Program-made: the position numbers and the translations under genes
Assembly: GCA_028693975.1 (NCBI GenBank)
Contig: JAQUUF010000030.1
Span: 1-10,115, forward strand
DNA length: 10,115 nt
Reading direction: 5' to 3'
DNA from: Acidaminococcaceae bacterium
GTDB lineage: Bacteria; Bacillota; Negativicutes; Acidaminococcales; Acidaminococcaceae
Notes under the pieces: model-generated
What the model was told of the DNA's origin: nothing
Seen by the model: the letters and a program-made list of their open reading frames with translations, nothing else
The model's database searches: none
In this document: in pieces, positions 1-6,885 of the stretch
Layout: each line of letters begins with the position of its first letter
Position numbering within the stretch: the stretch's first letter is position 1

Positions 1-1785
1 TTTTTTATCTTTATCTGTAAAATCTCTAATACGAATGTTATCCAAAGGTAAGAAAGTAGCACGGCCACATTTATTATCCTTTAGATAGTTAATAGCGTTT
101 TTCGCAGTCTGGGCATCTACCGTAATTAGGTTCTGCATAGCAGCTCCAAGAGCAACTTCTACAGCAGTAACATATTTATCCGGCACCTTAAAGAGGTCTG
201 CTACAACACCGACTAATTTCTGGCTCCATTTTTCGTGTGTATTTAAAAGAGTTTTAACTCCTCGTCCATAGCCTTCATGTTCTTTTTCCATATTATCCAG
301 AACATTGAGACGCGCAGCAAGTTTCTCCATCTCACGGTTAAGTACATTACGCCGATTATAGCGCTCTGATAAGGTCGCCTTAGCAACAATCTTTTGCTCT
401 TCCACCCTCTTATTTTGCTCAGTTGCCAAAACTGTATTACGCTCTACGGCGGCAGCTTCATTGCCCAAATCAGTATATTTAGCTGCAATAGCTTCGTATG
501 CATCTTGTGCTTGTTCAATATCATGTTTTAATTGTTCGCGACGACGCATCCGTTGATCTTGCAGAGTATCTAAACCACGAATATCATTGCGTAGGTCAAT
601 AATTTTTTGCATACTTTCAAAAACGCTGGACTTAAAAGTACTTAACTCCGTTTCAATAACTGCAATATGCTCTTCAATAGCTGCTTTCTCCGTGCTACAA
701 GTATCTACCGCTTGTTGAGCAGACTGTCTATCCCGGTCTAATGCATCATATCTATTGCCAACCTCTTGGAGTACAGCCTCCGTCTGAGCCAATTGATTCT
801 CTAATTTGTTCTTTTGCAGGGCCAGGCGCTCAATGTTTTTCTCACTTTGGCTTATTCTCTCACCCAAAACGGCTTCTTGACCATGTAATTTTTCAATATT
901 ATTTTCTTTTTCTGCCAACAGATTTTGCAAAGCATTATATTCTTCATTAAGCTTGTCCAACTGCAACTTAAGTTCTAACCCAACAGCTTCTTTTTGGCTA
1001 ACTACAGTACTTAACGCATTGTACTGCACAGACAACTCCTCTTGCTTATGCGCTAGTTTATCCTTCGCCACACTAATATTTTCTATACGATGAACAAACT
1101 GAGTCACTTGCACCTTGCGCAAGCTATCAGCCATAGTCAAATATTTTTCGGTAGTTTCAGACGCCAGGCGTAATGGCTCAATGCGTCCTTCTATCTCACT
1201 TTTGATATCATTAATACGTATCAGATTATTACCAGTATCATCTAGCTTACGCAGGGCTTCTTTCTTACGCATACGGTATTTGGCTATACCTGCTGCTTCT
1301 TCAAAGAGAGCTCTTCTGTCTTCTGGCCTACTATTAAGGATCTCATCAATCCTATTCTGACCAATAATAGACATGGAGCCACGTCCCAAGCCCGTATCTG
1401 CCAACAACGTTAATATATCCTTTAACCGGCAAGGTTTATTATTGATATAATATTCGCTATCCCCGCTACGAAACACGCGGCGGCGAATACTAACTTCATC
1501 AAAATCTAAATGCAGCGCATGGTCACTGTTATCAAATACCAGATTAACTTCAGCCATGCCAAGAGCACGTCTAGCACCGGAGCCATTAAAAATAATGTCT
1601 TCCATTTTGCTACCACGTAAATACTTGACACTCTGTTCTCCCATGACCCAGCGAATAGCATCAGAAATATTACTTTTTCCACTGCCATTAGGACCTACGA
1701 TAGCGGTAATACCATTCTCGAAGGTCAAACTTACTTTATCTGCAAAAGATTTAAAGCCATGGGCCTCAAAAGATTTTAATCTCAC
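1..1785 (-). CDS. smc: Chromosome segregation ATPase SMC, N-terminal half (cut by window edge)
   Basis: SMC forms the ATP-driven condensin-like complex (with ScpA and ScpB) that compacts and segregates the chromosome. The frame is open for 595 codons from a GTG at 1785 to base 1, with no internal stop; a TGA lies five codons upstream. GAGGTG sits 8 bases before the GTG, which supports this start. Visible parts are the N-terminal ATPase head (residues 1-165) with Walker A GPNGSGKS at 31-38 and the Q-loop region GRGSMSIIGQNRIDEIL, then a long Glu/Lys/Gln-rich coiled coil (about 170-495), then the start of the hinge at GYGRGVKTLL (from residue 505). Bacterial SMCs are about 1,180 residues, so the rest of the hinge, the return coil and the Walker B head lie outside the window. 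The gene starts 24 bases after pyrR and is probably co-transcribed with it. Identification is firm. Confidence 0.97.
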   Translation of the reverse strand, partial: MRLKSFEAHGFKSFADKVSLTFENGITAIVGPNGSGKSNISDAIRWVMGEQSVKYLRGSKMEDIIFNGSGARRALGMAEVNLVFDNSDHALHLDFDEVSIRRRVFRSGDSEYYINNKPCRLKDILTLLADTGLGRGSMSIIGQNRIDEILNSRPEDRRALFEEAAGIAKYRMRKKEALRKLDDTGNNLIRINDIKSEIEGRIEPLRLASETTEKYLTMADSLRKVQVTQFVHRIENISVAKDKLAHKQEELSVQYNALSTVVSQKEAVGLELKLQLDKLNEEYNALQNLLAEKENNIEKLHGQEAVLGERISQSEKNIERLALQKNKLENQLAQTEAVLQEVGNRYDALDRDRQSAQQAVDTCSTEKAAIEEHIAVIETELSTFKSSVFESMQKIIDLRNDIRGLDTLQDQRMRRREQLKHDIEQAQDAYEAIAAKYTDLGNEAAAVERNTVLATEQNKRVEEQKIVAKATLSERYNRRNVLNREMEKLAARLNVLDNMEKEHEGYGRGVKTLLNTHEKWSQKLVGVVADLFKVPDKYVTAVEVALGAAMQNLITVDAQTAKNAINYLKDNKCGRATFLPLDNIRIRDFTDKDKK

Positions 1786-1809
1786 GCTACATACACCTCA
1801 TAATAATAT

Positions 1810-2358
1810 TTATTGCAAATCAGTTAGAATTACCTCATCTGTAGTATCTTTTTCACTTAAAAGTACTTCAATATTCTCTGTTTTAGCTGTTGGAATATTT
1901 TTACCAACATAGTCAGCACAAACCGGTAATTCTCTATGTCCACGATCTACCAAAACGGCCAATTGAATAGTTTTGGGACGACCCATATCAATAATGGCAT
2001 CCAAAGCTGCCCTGATAGTACGACCTGTATACAGTACATCATCAACCAAGACAACATTTTTGCCGGTTAAATCAAAATCAATCTCTGTTCCATGTACCAC
2101 TGGGTTATAACTAAGTGTTGATAAATCATCGCGATATAGTGTAATATCCAAAGAACCAACCAATAAATCCACATTTTCAATTTGTTTAATTTCTGCCATA
2201 ATGCGGTTGGCCAAGGGCACTCCACGTGTCCTTATACCCATGAGTACGACATCCTGTACGCCTTTATTCTTTTCTACTATTTCGTGAGCAATCCTCACAA
2301 TAGAACGTCTAATTGCGGCCTCATCCATAATTACTTTTTTCTTTACTACTTGAGCCAT
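1810..2358 (-). CDS. pyrR: Bifunctional pyrimidine regulator / uracil phosphoribosyltransferase PyrR
   Basis: PyrR binds UMP/UTP and attaches to leader RNA of pyrimidine genes to promote transcription attenuation; many members also convert uracil plus PRPP to UMP. The 182-residue protein matches the usual length (about 180). It has the type I phosphoribosyltransferase PRPP loop VVLVDDVLYTGRT (residues 102-114) and the typical RTRGVPLA segment near the N-terminus. I chose the ATG at 2358 because GAGGGAG ends 9 bases before it. An in-frame GTG at 2367 would add three residues but lies directly against the ribosome binding site. The gene sits 16 bases after the pseudouridine synthase, as in the Bacillus order lspA-ylyB-pyrR, but is followed by smc instead of pyrimidine biosynthesis genes. 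No PyrR-binding attenuator is evident around it, so its targets must be elsewhere. Confidence 0.95.
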   Translation of the reverse strand: MAQVVKKKVIMDEAAIRRSIVRIAHEIVEKNKGVQDVVLMGIRTRGVPLANRIMAEIKQIENVDLLVGSLDITLYRDDLSTLSYNPVVHGTEIDFDLTGKNVVLVDDVLYTGRTIRAALDAIIDMGRPKTIQLAVLVDRGHRELPVCADYVGKNIPTAKTENIEVLLSEKDTTDEVILTDLQ

Positions 2359-2374
2359 TTTGTTCACTCCCTCA

Positions 2375-3340
2375 TTAATTAAATTGTCCGTTACGTAATC
2401 GTGTTATTATTTTTTGCATATCCTCTGGCAAGGGTGCATCAAAGCTCATACGCTGTTTGGAACGCGGATGCACAAAAGTAAGCTTAGCACTATGCAACGC
2501 CTGCCCCTTGATAGCAAACGGCATTTTCATTGGTGAGTATTTGGTATCGCCAACTACAGGGTGTCCTATGTATTCCATGTGCACCCTTATTTGATGCGTA
2601 CGTCCTGTACGCAATAAGCACCGCACTATAGTATATTTGCCAAAACGCTCTAGCACTTCATAATCAGTTATAGCTTCTCTACCTTTAGCTTGTACTACAG
2701 TCATTTTCTTTCTATCTTTAGTATCACGAGCTATAAGGGTATCAATCGTGCCCTTGTCATCTTTGACATTACCACGCACTACAGCTATATATTCTCTATG
2801 AGCCGTTTTGCTTTGAATTTGCGCAGCCAAATCTATATGAGCCATATCGTTTTTGGCCACTATCATTATACCACTGGTATCCTTGTCTAAGCGATGCACA
2901 ATACCAGGTCTAATTACGCCATTAATTCCCGAAAGGTTATGACAATGATAGAGTAAGGCATTCACCAAAGTTCCTGTGTAATTACCGGCGGCAGGATGCA
3001 CAACCATCCCTCTGGCTTTGTTAATAACTATTACGTCCTCATCTTCATAAATAATATCCAAAGGAATATTCTCTGGTTGAACATCTAGCGGTATGGGTTC
3101 TACTTGCTCTACCCAAAAAGTATCCTGTGCCTTAAGTTTATAATTTGGTTTGACCTTCTTGCCATCAACGCGATAGATATGCCCTTCTTCCAAGAGTTTT
3201 TGCACTCCGGCTCTAGAATCTCCCACTACATGAGCCAGATAGCTATCTAGCCTAGTACCTGCCTGTTCTGGCAGTACCGGTGCCGTCAATATTCTATTTA
3301 AGCTTTTTTTGTCTCCATCAGTACTGACCATATTATGCAT
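2375..3340 (-). CDS. RluA/RluD family 23S rRNA pseudouridine synthase
   Basis: This enzyme isomerises specific uridines to pseudouridine in large-subunit rRNA. The protein of 321 residues has an N-terminal S4 RNA-binding domain (about residues 29-75) followed by the catalytic domain with the RluA-family motif HRLDKDTSG (149-157), in which Asp152 is the expected catalytic nucleophile. The later RTGRTHQIRVH motif is also typical. The best start is the ATG at 3340, preceded by AGGAG with a short 4-base spacer. Alternatives are the ATG at 3331 (13-base spacer) and a TTG at 3355. Any of these overlaps the end of lspA by tens of bases, which suggests translational coupling. It corresponds in position to Bacillus ylyB. 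The family is certain; the exact target uridines (RluD-like helix 69 sites or others) cannot be told from sequence alone. Confidence 0.93.
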   Translation of the reverse strand: MHNMVSTDGDKKSLNRILTAPVLPEQAGTRLDSYLAHVVGDSRAGVQKLLEEGHIYRVDGKKVKPNYKLKAQDTFWVEQVEPIPLDVQPENIPLDIIYEDEDVIVINKARGMVVHPAAGNYTGTLVNALLYHCHNLSGINGVIRPGIVHRLDKDTSGIMIVAKNDMAHIDLAAQIQSKTAHREYIAVVRGNVKDDKGTIDTLIARDTKDRKKMTVVQAKGREAITDYEVLERFGKYTIVRCLLRTGRTHQIRVHMEYIGHPVVGDTKYSPMKMPFAIKGQALHSAKLTFVHPRSKQRMSFDAPLPEDMQKIITRLRNGQFN

Positions 3341-3738
3341 CCCACTCCTACGCAAATAGCAATATCCGCCACATTAAAAATGGGCCAGATGCGAAAATCG
3401 AAGAAATCAATAACCAAACCTGTGTGGATGCGGTCAATTAAATTCCCCAATGCCCCTCCGGCAAACAGAGCGCAACCATATTGAATAAACTTATCTTCAC
3501 TCAAAATAAGTCTGCGATAATAAACAAACGCTGCAAGAACCAACACTGCCATCGCAACAAAAAACCAGCGACTATCTTCCAACATGCCGAATGCCGCGCC
3601 AGCATTGAGAATATAGGTAATGTGAAAAACATTCTCTATAATCGGAATACTGGTATTCAAAGGGATATCGGCAGAAATAATATATTTAGTTAATTGGTCA
3701 ACCAAAACTGTGATTATTGCTACTACAACTAAATTCAT
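3298..3738 (-). CDS. lspA: Lipoprotein signal peptidase (signal peptidase II)
   Basis: LspA is the inner-membrane aspartyl protease that removes the signal peptide from diacylglyceryl-modified prolipoproteins. The 146-residue protein has the expected four hydrophobic segments. It shows the family motifs: Asp14 in DQLTK, Asn45 in LNAGAAFG, the first catalytic region GGALGNLIDR with Asp102, and FNVADIAI with Asp125 as the second catalytic Asp. Length is slightly below the usual 150-165 residues, with nothing missing. The ATG at 3738 is preceded by TTGGAGG with a 4-base spacer. It is the first gene of the lspA-rluD-pyrR-smc run and has an extended -10 promoter just upstream. The end of the gene overlaps the start of the pseudouridine synthase. 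Confidence 0.97.
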   Translation of the reverse strand: MNLVVVAIITVLVDQLTKYIISADIPLNTSIPIIENVFHITYILNAGAAFGMLEDSRWFFVAMAVLVLAAFVYYRRLILSEDKFIQYGCALFAGGALGNLIDRIHTGLVIDFFDFRIWPIFNVADIAICVGVGCIIWSVLMETKKA

Positions 3739-3761
3739 TTTACCTCCAAAACGTACATATA

Positions 3762-3790
3762 ATTATAGCAAAAAATGGCTGTTTATACAA
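3762..3790 (-). promoter_or_regulatory. Candidate promoter of the lspA-rluD-pyrR-smc run
   Basis: On the minus strand, TGCTATAAT (3770 to 3762) is a perfect extended -10 element. TTGTAT at 3790-3785, 17 bases upstream, is a weak -35 (TTG matches). This would place the transcript start about 17 bases before the lspA ATG. The -35 overlaps the T-tract of the terminator of the upstream gene, so the two signals are packed together. The match is by eye only. Confidence 0.6.
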
Positions 3791-3823
3791 AAAAATGGTG
3801 AATTTCTTTAGAAATTCACCATT
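3789..3823 (-). terminator. Intrinsic terminator of the CoA-transferase/mutase/PrpD operon
   Basis: A perfect 13-bp stem (3794-3806 pairing with 3811-3823) closes a 4-base loop. On the minus strand it is followed by seven T residues (3795 to 3789, partly overlapping the stem foot). It lies about 10 bases past the stop of the MmgE/PrpD gene and so ends that operon before the lspA promoter. The stem is AT-rich but long. Confidence 0.85.
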
Positions 3824-3832
3824 AATAAATAA

Positions 3833-5194
3833 TTATTTTATTACTTTTGCTAAAGCAACCTGAAAATCCGGTATTTTTTCCAAATTATCAATCAACGCAA
3901 TTAGTTTGCTAGTCGTTGCTTCATTCCATACTCCTAGAGCCAAGCTATTGAATTTGTCCACTGTATCCTCCCAAGTCATAGGATTAGTCGGATCGCCCTT
4001 AGGATAGTCTACTTGTAGTTGCAAATCTTGCCTATCTCTGCGGTGAATTACTACCTTGGAAGCTAATTTTGAAGTGTCAGTAGCATGAATGGCCTCTATT
4101 GCAGGATCTTCAATAACCTTAATTTTGCTCATAGTATCTCTGACTTCTGGGTCATCAATAGTATTGGCTCTAAAATGTTCTATGCCCATTTCACCCCATT
4201 TGAGCATACCTGCAACGCAATACTGTATACTGAATTTGCAACCATAGGGATTATGCGGTTGGGCGTTATTAATCAAAAAGTTCGTAATATGATTCACGTG
4301 GATATCAATGCCGGTAAGGTCTTGAGCACAAATATTGTATTTCTGCCGCAAAACCTGCATAGCATAAAGTGCAGCATGAGCATGTTTGCAGCAAGCATAA
4401 GGTTTAAATGAATTGTTGTCAATTTTGTATCCTTCTCCCAGACCTTCTGTTAGCTTTGACCAATGAGGTTTGGCTAACATAGCACGGCAAAACCCTTTCT
4501 CTCCTTCCAATATCTTAGTAGCACCAGTAAATCCAGCCCGAGCCAGATAAGCCGCTTGTACACCAGCATAAGCACTCTTGCCTGCATGGAGAACTTTACT
4601 CATGGCACCTTCCTTTAAAAACTCCCACAAACCCGATACTTGCGTTCCTGCACTCCCCAAGCATTGCAAGGTAGCGTCAGCATCCAAACCAAGAATTCTT
4701 GCAGCGCTAGCTCCCGCACCAAAAGTACCAGCGGTCCCTGTGGTATGCCAGAAAAAATATGATTCAGGCATAACCGACTCCCCTGCACGGCCACTGATTT
4801 CATAACCAGCCACTGTAGCACAAAGCATATCTTTACCAGACTTATGTTCTGTCTCAGCTATCGCAAAAACCGGAGGCAATACCACACAAGCCGGATGTAT
4901 TATGGAAGGATTATGTAAATCATCAAAATCCAAAGAATGGGACGCTGAACCATTACAAAAAGCTGCGTTAGCCACTGATGTTTTTCTGTTACTACCATCA
5001 AAAATAGTAGCTTGTTCATGTTCTCCTTGCTCCACAAGCATATTACGTATAATTGAACTAGACTTTTCCTGTGAACCCCTAAGAGCAATTCCCAACCAAT
5101 CCAGCATACACTGCTTAGCCATTCGCACTGTTTTGTCTGACAAATCATCACAAATAATATTTGCTGCAAAATCTGCTAACATTTTGGTTGTCAT
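3833..5194 (-). CDS. MmgE/PrpD family protein (dehydratase/decarboxylase-like)
   Basis: The MmgE/PrpD fold includes 2-methylcitrate dehydratase, cis-aconitate decarboxylase and epimerases acting on small di- and tricarboxylic acids. This 453-residue protein has the usual family length. Conserved polar positions are present: HSLDFDDLH (86-94), His100-Pro101, His150 in FFWHTTGTAG, Lys200-His203 in SKVLHAGK, and Lys264 with Cys268/Cys269/His271 in KPYACCKHAH. The active-site framework therefore looks intact. The ATG at 5194 has AAAGGAG 9 bases upstream, overlapping the stop codon of the mutase gene, so the two are translated together. No PrpB or PrpC neighbour (methylisocitrate lyase, methylcitrate synthase) is present, so a standard 2-methylcitrate cycle role is not supported. 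The operon suggests it acts on the acid or CoA ester handled by the mutase and CoA-transferase. Family assignment is firm, substrate unknown. Confidence 0.9.
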   Translation of the reverse strand: MTTKMLADFAANIICDDLSDKTVRMAKQCMLDWLGIALRGSQEKSSSIIRNMLVEQGEHEQATIFDGSNRKTSVANAAFCNGSASHSLDFDDLHNPSIIHPACVVLPPVFAIAETEHKSGKDMLCATVAGYEISGRAGESVMPESYFFWHTTGTAGTFGAGASAARILGLDADATLQCLGSAGTQVSGLWEFLKEGAMSKVLHAGKSAYAGVQAAYLARAGFTGATKILEGEKGFCRAMLAKPHWSKLTEGLGEGYKIDNNSFKPYACCKHAHAALYAMQVLRQKYNICAQDLTGIDIHVNHITNFLINNAQPHNPYGCKFSIQYCVAGMLKWGEMGIEHFRANTIDDPEVRDTMSKIKVIEDPAIEAIHATDTSKLASKVVIHRRDRQDLQLQVDYPKGDPTNPMTWEDTVDKFNSLALGVWNEATTSKLIALIDNLEKIPDFQVALAKVIK

Positions 5195-5208
5195 TTTAAC
5201 ACGCTCCT

Positions 5209-6864
5209 TTAAAAAGCTGAGCTAGATTTATATTCACCAAACACTCCACGCATCACATTACATATTTCTCCTAATGTTGCGTAAGCTTTCACAGCTGCAA
5301 TAATATAAGGCATAGTGTTTTCTGTACCTTCACAGGCCTGCTTCAAGGCAGCCAAAGTATCCTGCACAGCTTTTTGGTCCCGCTTAGTCTTTATATCGTT
5401 CAATTTATTAACTTGCTTCTTGCCAATGTTTAAGTCCGCAGTAATGACTTCTTGTTGGCCTAGTTTCTTATCATCAGTATATTTATTGACACCGACAACA
5501 GTGGTATCTCCATTTTCTATAGCTTTCTGGTAGCCATAAGCATGAGAGGCCATCTCGCTTTGCATATAACCTTGTTCGATTGCTTCTACAGCACCGCCCA
5601 TTGCATCTATTTTTTTGATATATTCGTAGGCTTCTTGCTCAATCTGGTTGGTCAAACTCTTAATATAGTAAGAACCGGCCAAGGGGTCTATAGTATCAGT
5701 AATTCCACTTTCGTAGGCAAGCATTTGCTGCGTTCTCAAAGCCAAAGTTGCAGATTCCTCTGTAGGCAGAGCCAGCGCTTCATCATAAGCGCAGCAGGCC
5801 ATTGATTGAATACCACCCAAAACTGCACTCATAGCCTGCCAAGTAATACGCACAATATTATTCAATGGCTGTTGTGCTGTTAATACACTGCCGGCTGTAT
5901 GCACATGAACACGCAACATTTGAGCTTTGGGCACAGTAGCCCCAAAACGCTCTCTCATAATTCTAGCCCATAATCTGCGTCCTGCCCTAAATTTGGCTAT
6001 TTCACCAAAGAAATCCAGTCCCGCTGTAAAAATCCAAGAAATACCTGGAGCAAAGTCATCTACTTTCTGTCCTGATTTAATAGCGGCTTCAATGTAAGCA
6101 ATTGCATTGGAAAAAGCAAAGGCTATTTCCTGTACCGGGGAGGCACCAGCCTCACGAATATGGTATGCTCCAACACTGATAGTATTCCATTTAGGAATAT
6201 TCTTAGAACAATATTCAAAGGTATCCGTAATCAAGCGCATGGAAGGACGAGGTGGGAAAATATACGTTCCACGAGCAATATATTCTTTTAGAATATCGTT
6301 TTGAATAGTACCACGCAGCTGTTCTGGCTTCACTCCTTGTTTTTCTGCCAAAGCAACATACATGGCCAAGAGCACGGCGGCCGGGCCATTAATAGTCATA
6401 GATGTACTAACTTTATCTAGAGGAATGCCCTCAAAAAGTTGTTCCATATCTGCCAAAGAATCAATTGCTACGCCCACCTTACCGACTTCACCATGTGCTT
6501 GAGGAGCATCGCTGTCCAAGCCAATTTGAGTAGGTAAATCCATAGCTACAGAAAGTCCAGTCTGACCAGCTCCTAGCAAATATTTATAGCGGGCATTAGT
6601 TTCTTCTGCTGTGGCGAAACCAGCATAAGCGCGCATTGTCCAAAGCCGTCCACGATACATTGTTGGCTGTACGCCACGTGTAAAAGGATACTCTCCCGGA
6701 AAGCCTTCCTTTTCGTTATAATCCAAGTATTCTACATCCAAAGGTGTGTATAGTCTTTTAGCCGCAAAAGTATGCCTTTCGGCATTCTTGCTAAGAGCCT
6801 TACCTACAGTCTCGTCATAGTGCTCCAACCCATTTTCTAGAAGTACTTTTTCAGAATATTGCAT
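5209..6864 (-). CDS. Methylmalonyl-CoA mutase-like catalytic subunit, cobalamin domain absent
   Basis: Family members use adenosylcobalamin to rearrange acyl-CoA carbon skeletons, for example succinyl-CoA to methylmalonyl-CoA. The 551 residues match the substrate-binding TIM barrel alone, as in split mutases with a separate cobalamin-binding subunit; the DxHxxG cobalamin domain is not present and not encoded nearby. Aligned by eye to the Propionibacterium enzyme (its numbers in brackets): Arg73 [82], Arg78 [87], Tyr80 [89], Gln188 [197], Arg198 [207], Tyr234-His235 [243-244] and Glu362 [370] are kept. Tyr80 and Arg198 mark carboxylate-bearing substrates, unlike isobutyryl-CoA mutase (Phe/Gln). 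Odd changes are Met108 [Phe117], Gly274 [Arg283], His322 [Gln330] and ACC at 356-358 in place of HTN [364-366]. The ATG at 6864 has a strong AAAGGAGGG. Family certain; reaction inferred only, and a substrate other than methylmalonyl-CoA is possible. Confidence 0.88.
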   Translation of the reverse strand: MQYSEKVLLENGLEHYDETVGKALSKNAERHTFAAKRLYTPLDVEYLDYNEKEGFPGEYPFTRGVQPTMYRGRLWTMRAYAGFATAEETNARYKYLLGAGQTGLSVAMDLPTQIGLDSDAPQAHGEVGKVGVAIDSLADMEQLFEGIPLDKVSTSMTINGPAAVLLAMYVALAEKQGVKPEQLRGTIQNDILKEYIARGTYIFPPRPSMRLITDTFEYCSKNIPKWNTISVGAYHIREAGASPVQEIAFAFSNAIAYIEAAIKSGQKVDDFAPGISWIFTAGLDFFGEIAKFRAGRRLWARIMRERFGATVPKAQMLRVHVHTAGSVLTAQQPLNNIVRITWQAMSAVLGGIQSMACCAYDEALALPTEESATLALRTQQMLAYESGITDTIDPLAGSYYIKSLTNQIEQEAYEYIKKIDAMGGAVEAIEQGYMQSEMASHAYGYQKAIENGDTTVVGVNKYTDDKKLGQQEVITADLNIGKKQVNKLNDIKTKRDQKAVQDTLAALKQACEGTENTMPYIIAAVKAYATLGEICNVMRGVFGEYKSSSAF

Positions 6865-6885
6865 AATATTGCCCTCCTTTAAGGC

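Noticed and set aside
1556..1912. Plus-strand open frame of 118 codons
   Set aside because: It lies antisense across the SMC head and the pyrR end, both unambiguous genes, and has no ribosome binding site or recognisable domain.
2359..2374. PyrR-binding attenuator or leader in front of pyrR
   Set aside because: Only 16 bases separate it from the upstream gene, with no hairpin; the stretch is taken up by the ribosome binding site.
4085..4411. Plus-strand open frame of 108 codons
   Set aside because: It is a shadow of the MmgE/PrpD gene, whose reading frame carries the conserved motifs over this stretch.
4902..5225. Plus-strand open frame of 107 codons
   Set aside because: It is antisense to the N-terminal part of the MmgE/PrpD gene, with no supporting start signals.
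5209..6864. Mutase as isobutyryl-CoA or 2-hydroxyisobutyryl-CoA mutase
   Set aside because: Those have Phe/Gln or Ile at the positions of Tyr80/Arg198; this protein has the methylmalonyl-type Tyr and Arg.
5209..6864. Mutase as a truncated pseudogene lacking its C-terminal domain
   Set aside because: The barrel is complete, ends about where split mutases end, and the following gene uses a ribosome binding site overlapping its stop, so the length is natural.
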